Assembly: GCA_955652635.1 (NCBI GenBank)
Contig: CATPBN010000230.1
Location: forward strand, 1 to 11,457
Reading direction: 5' to 3'
Source: an uncultured Gemmatimonadaceae bacterium
GTDB lineage: Bacteria; Gemmatimonadota; Gemmatimonadetes; Gemmatimonadales; Gemmatimonadaceae
Length of the DNA: 11,457 bases
Position 1 is the stretch's first letter; every line of letters starts with the position of its first letter. The notes beneath the pieces were generated by a model. That model was not told the origin of the DNA, made no database searches, and saw only the letters and a list, made by a program, of their open reading frames with translations. This document shows positions 6,930-11,457 of this stretch, piece after piece. The position numbers were made by a program, and so were the translations under genes.

Positions 6930-7523
6930 GTGAGCAGGCTGCCGCGCGGCTTTTTCGAGCGCGAGACGGAGATTGTCGCGCGCGAAATGCTGGGCACGGT
7001 CCTCGAGTGCGACTCCGACGAAGGACGCGCCAGCGGAATCATCGTCGAGACCGAGGCCTATCTGGGCGAACATGATCTTGCCTGCCATGCGGCAGCCGGA
7101 CGCACCGCGCGCACCGAAACGCTGTACGGACCACCGGGCACGTCGTACGTCTATTTCATCTACGGCATGTACTGGTGCTTCAATGCGGTGACGCGCGCGG
7201 AGGGATTGCCGAGTGCCGTGTTGGTCCGCGCACTCGAGCCGCTCGATGGAATTGCCCTCATGCACAAGCGGCGTCCCCGCATCAAAAGCGATTTCGACCT
7301 CACGAATGGCCCTGGAAAACTCTGCACCGCCCTGGGCATTACGGGCTCGATGAGCGGCAAGAGCCTTCAGCGCAAACCGCTGCTCGTCCGTGAGGGTGAG
7401 CCTGTCTCGGACGACAGAGTCGAGGTCACGACCCGAATCGGGATCACGCGCTCGGCGGACTGGCCACTTAGATGGATCGTCAAAGGCAGCCGATTCGTGT
7501 CAAAGGGAAAGCTTTCGGCGTAA
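6930..7523 (+). CDS. mpg: Alkyladenine (3-methyladenine) DNA glycosylase, AAG/MPG family
   Basis: A 197-residue base-excision-repair enzyme that removes alkylated purines such as 3-methyladenine from DNA. Residues match the human AAG active site: E42 (catalytic Glu of VETEAY), Y44, H53, and YVYFIYGMYWCFN (73-85), which contains the intercalating Tyr (Y78) and the base-discriminating Asn (N85). NGPGKLC (126-132) is another family signature. Length is normal for the bacterial family. GTG 6930 is chosen because LPRGFFERETEIVARE is the usual N-terminus. In-frame ATGs lie upstream inside the NYN gene (for example one encoding METRRHRR) but would add unrelated basic residues. No strong ribosome site is seen; the single base between the NYN stop and this start suggests translational coupling. 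Confidence 0.93.
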   Translation: MSRLPRGFFERETEIVAREMLGTVLECDSDEGRASGIIVETEAYLGEHDLACHAAAGRTARTETLYGPPGTSYVYFIYGMYWCFNAVTRAEGLPSAVLVRALEPLDGIALMHKRRPRIKSDFDLTNGPGKLCTALGITGSMSGKSLQRKPLLVREGEPVSDDRVEVTTRIGITRSADWPLRWIVKGSRFVSKGKLSA

Positions 7524-7562
7524 CCAACCCGAGGCACCCGCCCCAAGCCGAAGCATCCCCCA

Positions 7563-7593
7563 TCAAGAAAAACGGCCCCAGTTACGGGGCCGT
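7563..7593 (-). terminator. Intrinsic terminator of the tdh-kbl-barrel unit
   Basis: Perfect 8-base stem ACGGCCCC (7572-7579) / GGGGCCGT (7586-7593) with a 6-base loop. On the minus strand it is followed by TTTTTCTTGA. It lies about 30 bases after the stop of the small barrel gene. The plus side has no T-run, so it would stop the convergent glycosylase transcript less well. Confidence 0.85.
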
Positions 7594-7625
7594 CGCTCTA
7601 AAATCGTCAGGTGCGCCTAAAGCTG

Positions 7626-8273
7626 CTATTGCTGATCGATCGAGCTTCCAAAGTTGTAACGAACGCCGAACTCGAAAAATGAGAGAACACTGGGGAACAG
7701 GAACTGGCCATTGCTCGGCAGCATCGTTTCCTGGGCGAATATCGCGGCGCGCCTGGTCTGGATCTGGACGCCGCCCATTCCAAATATTGCTCCACGGCTA
7801 CGAGCGGCGTCGATCTTGTCGAAAAACGCGTTGTTCGGGAAAGTGTTGGCGCTGTCTACGCGGACGCGTACATCTCCCAGTACGGCGATCGTATAGCCTA
7901 CTCCGGCGTAGGGAGTGATGCCCCCAAAGTGCTTCGGAAAGGCGAGCGCGGCGAACGAGATACGACGCAGATCGCTGACCTGGACCGTTCGCTGACCGGT
8001 GTTGGACGCCGGGTCGAACACGTCGACGTCGCGCTTGAATATTGATTGATTTCCTGAGACATAGAGGCCGCCGTTGGTGCGCGTAATGAACCAGTCTACG
8101 CCGAGGTCGACAGTAGACGTGTTTCCGTGACCCGGCGCGGAGAACGTGTTCACTCCACTCTTGAATCCCCAAAACCACGAGTTGTCGAAATTCCGCATCT
8201 CCTGCGCGCTCGCGCTCGCGGAAACGACCAGCGTGGCGACCACTGCCACGGCTACTGCTTTGAGCTTCTTCAT
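7626..8273 (-). CDS. Small outer-membrane beta-barrel protein, function unknown
   Basis: A 215-residue protein with a textbook signal peptide (MKKLKAVAV..., cleavage predicted after ASA at residue 23). The mature part of about 190 residues shows alternating hydrophobic/polar strands with many aromatics and Gly (FWGFKSGVN, VDLGVDWFI, YAGVGYTIAVLG, FFEFGVRYNFG), which suggests a small barrel of roughly 8 strands. The last strand ends in YNFG followed by a short polar tail (SSIDQQ) instead of a terminal Phe. ATG 8273 is chosen because AGAGGA (8286-8281) sits 7 bases upstream and the signal peptide starts there; longer in-frame versions run into kbl. It is 11 bases from the kbl stop, so it is cotranscribed with threonine catabolism, yet no pathway link is known to me. 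I do not recognise a named family. Confidence 0.85.
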   Translation of the reverse strand: MKKLKAVAVAVVATLVVSASASAQEMRNFDNSWFWGFKSGVNTFSAPGHGNTSTVDLGVDWFITRTNGGLYVSGNQSIFKRDVDVFDPASNTGQRTVQVSDLRRISFAALAFPKHFGGITPYAGVGYTIAVLGDVRVRVDSANTFPNNAFFDKIDAARSRGAIFGMGGVQIQTRRAAIFAQETMLPSNGQFLFPSVLSFFEFGVRYNFGSSIDQQ

Positions 8274-8280
8274 GAAGGCG

Positions 8281-8286
8281 TCCTCT
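8281..8286 (-). promoter_or_regulatory. Shine-Dalgarno overlapping the kbl stop codon
   Basis: AGAGGA on the minus strand shares two bases with the kbl TAG (8287-8285) and lies 7 bases from the barrel ATG. It fixes the barrel start and suggests that ribosomes ending kbl can reinitiate. Confidence 0.75.
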
Positions 8287-9490
8287 AGATTATGCCTAGC
8301 TTCGTCCCGACGGTCTTGAAGGCCGCGATGGCCTGATCGAGATCGTCGCGTGAGTGGGCAGCGCTGAGCTGACATCGCACGCGCGCCTGCCCCTGAGGTA
8401 CGACCGGGAAGCCGAACCCTGTCACAAAGACGCCTTCGTCCAGCAACATGTCACTCATTTTGATGGCGGTGGCCGTCTCGCCCACGATTATCGGGACGAT
8501 TGGGGTCTCTCCCGGGAGGGGCTTGAACCCGGCCTCGGTGATCGCCGCCCGGAAATAACGGGTGTTGTCGCGGAGCTTCTGCACCAGCTGCGGATTGTGC
8601 TCCAGATGGTTGATCGCGCCGAGCGCGCTGGCCGCAACGGTGGGCGGCAGCGCGTTGGAGAAGAGCTGCGGACGCGACCGTTGCGTGAGCATGTCGCACA
8701 AAGACGCGCTCCCCGCCACGAACCCGCCCGCCGCGCCACCCAGCGCCTTGCCAAGCGTGGACGTGATGATGTCAACTTCGCCGAGCACGTCGAAGTGCTC
8801 CGCGGTTCCCCGTCCGGTCGCGCCCAGGACTCCGGTCCCGTGCGAATCGTCGACGGCGACTATCGCATCGTAGTCCTCCGCGAGCTGCAGTATCTCCGGC
8901 AGCCTGGCGATGCTTCCTTCCATCGAGAACACGCCGTCAGTCCAGATGATGCGCCTTCGCGCGCTCTTTGCCGTCTCGAGCTTTGATTTGAGATCGTCCA
9001 GGTCCGAGTGCTGATAGACAGCCGTCGTGCACTTGGTGATGGCCTTGGCGAGCCTGATCGAGTCGATGATCGACGCATGATTGAGCGCGTCGGAGACGAC
9101 GAAATCGTTTTGCTCGACGATCGTTGCCGTCAGGCCTTCGTTGGCGTTCCACGCCGAGACGTAGCTGAGCGAGGCTTCCGTCCCGACCAGATCGGCGATC
9201 GCGTGCTCCAGATCACGGTGAATCGTGAACGTGCCGCAGATGAATCGCACGCTGCCGGTGCCAGCCCCGAATCGCTTTAGACCGTCCACTCCCGATTCCA
9301 CAACGCCAGGCTCGCTGCACAAACCCAGATAGTTGTTCGAGGACAGGATGATGATTTCTCCGCGCCCTTCCATCTGGACGCGCGCATCCTGCGGCGAGGC
9401 CATGTAGTTGAGGCGCTTGTAAACCCGATCCTGCTTGAGCTTTTCGATCGCGGCCTTGAGCTCGGAATCGAACTTTGCGTTCAGCGCCAC
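8285..9490 (-). CDS. kbl: Glycine C-acetyltransferase (2-amino-3-ketobutyrate CoA ligase)
   Basis: A 401-residue cytoplasmic PLP enzyme of the alpha-oxoamine synthase family. It cleaves 2-amino-3-oxobutyrate with CoA to glycine and acetyl-CoA, the second step of threonine breakdown. Visible features: LSSNNYLGL (49-57), GTGSVRFICGT (77-87), PLP-stacking H139 in LNHAS, cofactor-contacting D214 and H217 in VDDSHGTG, and PLP-binding K248 in TSTLGKALGG. Length matches Escherichia coli Kbl (398). The GTG start at 9490 is supported by GAGAGG (9501-9496) 5 bases upstream. It lies 25 bases after the tdh stop, which supplies its substrate. Related family members (8-amino-7-oxononanoate or 5-aminolevulinate synthase) are unlikely given the tdh neighbour and the close Kbl-like sequence. 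Confidence 0.94.
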   Translation of the reverse strand: MALNAKFDSELKAAIEKLKQDRVYKRLNYMASPQDARVQMEGRGEIIILSSNNYLGLCSEPGVVESGVDGLKRFGAGTGSVRFICGTFTIHRDLEHAIADLVGTEASLSYVSAWNANEGLTATIVEQNDFVVSDALNHASIIDSIRLAKAITKCTTAVYQHSDLDDLKSKLETAKSARRRIIWTDGVFSMEGSIARLPEILQLAEDYDAIVAVDDSHGTGVLGATGRGTAEHFDVLGEVDIITSTLGKALGGAAGGFVAGSASLCDMLTQRSRPQLFSNALPPTVAASALGAINHLEHNPQLVQKLRDNTRYFRAAITEAGFKPLPGETPIVPIIVGETATAIKMSDMLLDEGVFVTGFGFPVVPQGQARVRCQLSAAHSRDDLDQAIAAFKTVGTKLGII

Positions 9491-9515
9491 TTCAGCCTCT
9501 CAGTGATTCGATAGT

Positions 9516-10541
9516 TCAGGCGATTTCGAAAATGACTTTTCCCGCTTCTCCCGATTTGATCACGGCGATCGCGGCGTCCGCCTCAGAGAGTGGGAATCGA
9601 TGCGTGATCACTGGGGTCGGATCGAATTCTCCGGAGCGGAGAAAGCGCGTCATCTGGTGCCACGTCTCGTACATGCGCCGGCCGACGACGCCGTAGATGG
9701 TGAGACCCTTGAAGATCACCTCCGTCGCCAGATCGAAATCCACTTTCCTGGAAGGAATGCCGAGCATCTGCACGCGCCCACCCACTCGCACCAATGCGAA
9801 CGCCTGGTGGATGGCGGCCGGCACTCCGGACATCTCCAGAACCACGTCCGCGCCCAAACCGCCCGTTGCCGCCTTCACGATCGGCTCGACCTGATCGGGA
9901 TGAACGGCGTCATTCGCACCCATTTGTTTTGCGAGCGCCAGCCTGGTGTCGTTAACATCGGTGGCGATCACGCGCGACGCCCCCGCCGCTCTGCATATGC
10001 CTGCGGCGAATATTCCTATCGGCCCGCAGCCCGTGATCAGCACTACCGAGCCCGGAATGTCCGCAGTGAGCACGGTGTGAAACGCATTCCCCATCGGGTC
10101 GTGGATTCCCCCTATGTCAAACGAGATCTCATCGTCGAGATGCCAGACGTTGGTAGCGGGCATGGAGATGTAGTCCGCGAAGCAGCCGTCACGGTCGACG
10201 CCGATGATCTTCGTGTAGGGGCACACGTGAGCATTGCCGGTTCGGCAGAGCAAACACCGTCCGTCGACGATGTGCCCCTCGGCAGTGACGCGGTCTCCCT
10301 CCTTCACATCGGTGACGAGGCGACCCACCTGCATCACGTCGCCGGCGAATTCGTGTCCGACCACGAAGGGAGGCTTGCAGCGTCCCTTCGCCCACGCATC
10401 CCAGTCGTAGATGTGAACGTCGGTACCGCACACCCCCGCGCGACGCACGCGAATCAAAACTTCGTCCTCTCGGATCCTCGGCTCGGGAACGTCCTTGAGC
10501 TTGAACCCTGGCGCTGCGGATTCCTTTACCAGCGCTTTCAC
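9516..10541 (-). CDS. tdh: L-threonine 3-dehydrogenase (zinc, MDR family)
   Basis: A 341-residue NAD-dependent enzyme oxidising L-threonine to 2-amino-3-oxobutyrate, which Kbl then cleaves. Length equals that of Escherichia coli Tdh and residue numbers align. Catalytic zinc ligands are C38 (GVCGTD), H63 and E64 (GHE), with T40 and H43 nearby. The nucleotide-binding turn is TGCGPIGI (170-177), and DPMGNAFH (148-155) is typical of this enzyme. The structural zinc lobe has C96, C99 and C107, but the first ligand, normally C93, is Asp (VDGRCLLC). GTG 10541 is preceded by GGAG (10554-10551) at 9 bases. It heads the tdh-kbl-barrel unit; I could not pin down its promoter in 10542-10663. Confidence 0.94.
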   Translation of the reverse strand: MKALVKESAAPGFKLKDVPEPRIREDEVLIRVRRAGVCGTDVHIYDWDAWAKGRCKPPFVVGHEFAGDVMQVGRLVTDVKEGDRVTAEGHIVDGRCLLCRTGNAHVCPYTKIIGVDRDGCFADYISMPATNVWHLDDEISFDIGGIHDPMGNAFHTVLTADIPGSVVLITGCGPIGIFAAGICRAAGASRVIATDVNDTRLALAKQMGANDAVHPDQVEPIVKAATGGLGADVVLEMSGVPAAIHQAFALVRVGGRVQMLGIPSRKVDFDLATEVIFKGLTIYGVVGRRMYETWHQMTRFLRSGEFDPTPVITHRFPLSEADAAIAVIKSGEAGKVIFEIA

Positions 10542-10663
10542 GAGCAGCTACTCCGTTGGAATTCGAGAAAAAAGTTTTATTGCGTGCGGGGCGTTCTAAC
10601 CTGCCAGCACTGAGGCGGTTTTGGAAGTGATGATTGCGCCGAACCAATCGTCGGCAAAAAGTA

Positions 10664-10692
10664 TTGCACGCACATCTCTTGCATTCTATATT
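10664..10692 (+). promoter_or_regulatory. Sigma-70-type promoter of the small basic protein
   Basis: TTGCAC (10664-10669), a 17-base spacer and TATATT (10687-10692) are close to consensus. Transcription should start near 10699, giving a leader of about 48 bases to ATG 10747. Its place rules out longer in-frame versions of the gene that would start at 10621. Confidence 0.7.
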
Positions 10693-10746
10693 CGCGAGTC
10701 ACGAGCAGTAACGCGTGAGAGTGCTACTTCATCGTGGAGAGACAAC

Positions 10747-10875
10747 ATGGCAGCAGCGAAGAAGAAGGGCGGCAGAAGGACCAAAGCACAACGTAGCGCA
10801 TCGGCCCGCAAGGGTGCGCGCACGCGTGCGAGGAAAAAGGCGGCCCGCGCCGCAGCTCGCAAGAAGCGGCGGTAG
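10747..10875 (+). CDS. 42-residue Ala/Lys/Arg-rich basic protein, histone H1-tail-like
   Basis: From ATG 10747 the product has 42 residues: 9 Lys, 11 Arg, 13 Ala and no Asp or Glu. The body is built of short repeats such as RKGARTRARKKAARAAARKKRR-type clusters (residues 21-42 region). Such composition resembles the C-terminal tails of bacterial H1-like and HU-fused proteins, and suggests non-specific binding to DNA or RNA. GGAGAG (10736-10741) lies 5 bases upstream, a promoter precedes it and an intrinsic terminator follows 25 bases after the stop, so it is a complete single-gene unit and not a chance frame. There is no membrane segment or signal. The function is inferred from composition only; a nucleoid-associated or ribosome-associated role would both fit. 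Confidence 0.78.
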   Translation: MAAAKKKGGRRTKAQRSASARKGARTRARKKAARAAARKKRR

Positions 10876-10900
10876 CTCGCTCAGAGCCAAAGCAAACGGA

Positions 10901-10927
10901 AAAGCCGGCGACATCGCCGGCTTTTTT
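10901..10927 (+). terminator. Intrinsic terminator, probably shared by convergent genes
   Basis: Stem AAAGCCGGCG (10901-10910) / CGCCGGCTTT (10915-10924) with loop ACAT, followed on the plus strand by a T-run to 10927. On the minus strand the same hairpin is followed by TTTTCC, so it may also stop the ATP-grasp transcript that ends at 10941. Confidence 0.88.
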
Positions 10928-10940
10928 GCGTTCGCTGGCA

Positions 10941-11457
10941 TTACCGGGAGTAGCGCGCGCTCGCCAGCTGCACGATTCTCTCGATGAGCGCAGGATACTC
11001 CAGTCCGCCTTTCTGCGCCGCGCGCGCGAACTCGCTGTTCGCTTCCAGGTAACAGTTCGGATTGGCCTCGATCACGTAGACTTCCTCCCTGGCGGTAACG
11101 CGCAGATCGACGCGGGCGTAGTCTCTAAGACGCAGCGCCTGGAAGGAATCGATTGCCACCTTCTGGATCTTGGCCGTCAGTTCCTCTGACAGATCAGTCG
11201 GAAAGACGGACTCCGTTCCCTCGAATTGAGCTCCCTTTTCGTCACCGTCGTCTCCCCACTTGGCCTCCCAGCTGGCGATCCTCGGCAAGCCCGCAGGGAA
11301 CTTGGAAAAATCCAACTCGATGATCGGCAGCGCTTCGACCTTGCTGTTTCCGAGCACCCCCACGTAGAACTCTCTGCCGTCGATGAACTCCTCGACCAGC
11401 ACGGGTGACTGATACTCCTGCTGCGTGCCGCCCATCACGTCGAGCAGCTCCTTCACG
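10941..11457 (-). CDS. ATP-grasp enzyme, D-Ala-D-Ala-ligase-like (N-terminus beyond window)
   Basis: About 172 residues of the C-terminal part are visible. The frame is still open at the right edge, and the first GTG (11456) is probably an internal Val. VEEFIDGREFYVGVLGN is the ATP-grasp strand region, ARVDLRV and VYVIEANPNCYLE carry the metal-binding Asp, Glu and Asn residues, and LEYPALIERIVQLA is the usual closing helix. D-Ala-D-Ala ligases normally read EVNTxPGMT where this reads EANPNCYLE, so it is a related ligase and may not be the peptidoglycan enzyme. Ligation of a carboxylate to an amine through an acyl-phosphate is expected from the family; the substrates are unknown. The TAA at 10943-10941 lies just past the shared terminator. 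Confidence 0.85.
   Translation of the reverse strand, partial: VKELLDVMGGTQQEYQSPVLVEEFIDGREFYVGVLGNSKVEALPIIELDFSKFPAGLPRIASWEAKWGDDGDEKGAQFEGTESVFPTDLSEELTAKIQKVAIDSFQALRLRDYARVDLRVTAREEVYVIEANPNCYLEANSEFARAAQKGGLEYPALIERIVQLASARYSR

Noticed and set aside
9600..10613. Plus-strand open frame (337 codons) opposite tdh
   Set aside because: Antisense to a clear threonine dehydrogenase, His/Arg-rich, with no motif. A shadow frame.
10631..10657. Imperfect inverted repeat TTGCGCCGA / TCGTCGGCAA
   Set aside because: The arms need a gap and mismatches to pair, so it is not distinguishable from chance.
10542..10663. Promoter for tdh on the minus strand
   Set aside because: TAAAAC and GTTAGA-like hexamers can be paired, but each has several mismatches. 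No convincing choice can be made by eye.
1..11457. CRISPR array, tRNA or rRNA genes, insertion sequences, attachment sites
   Set aside because: No regularly spaced repeats, cloverleaf-like arms with CCA context, transposase motifs or flanking repeats were seen in the non-coding gaps.

Overview
This is a high-GC window from a Gram-negative bacterium. Two signal-peptide-bearing beta-barrel proteins imply an outer membrane, and a GAFTGA-type activator implies sigma-54. The gene set and the style of the proteins (the NYN protein, the barrels and the Ala/Arg-rich tails) look most like Gemmatimonadota. That placement is from memory of the families, not from a search. Almost all of the DNA is coding, and four of the ten genes (ntrX-like, mpg, kbl, tdh) start at GTG.

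Left block (1-4981, minus strand). A five-gene operon reads leftward from 4981 and runs off the left edge: an NtrY-like sensor kinase, a small one-helix membrane protein with a coiled coil, an NtrX-like sigma-54 activator, an Omp85/D15-type barrel, and a secreted DUF4390-like protein. Junctions are ATGA overlap, direct abutment, ATGA overlap and a 2-base gap, so the genes are almost certainly cotranscribed and translationally coupled. This is the best candidate in the window for an undescribed system: an NtrYX-type two-component system built into one unit with an outer-membrane barrel and an exported protein.

Centre (4982-7523, plus strand). A 273-base divergent gap holds a perfectly symmetric -10-like element (GTATAA-A-TTATAC) and an inverted repeat with a third half-site. 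Next comes a NYN-nuclease protein with two LOTUS/OST-HTH-like domains and long basic disordered tails. One base after it starts an alkyladenine (3-methyladenine) DNA glycosylase.

Right-centre (7560-10541, minus strand). The threonine-to-glycine pathway is encoded as tdh then kbl. A small outer-membrane beta-barrel gene follows, with a Shine-Dalgarno that overlaps the kbl stop, and a strong hairpin terminator closes the unit.

Right end (10542-11457). A 42-residue, extremely basic Ala/Lys/Arg protein sits alone on the plus strand between its own promoter and an intrinsic terminator. Converging on it is the C-terminal part of an ATP-grasp (D-Ala-D-Ala-ligase-like) enzyme that runs off the right edge.
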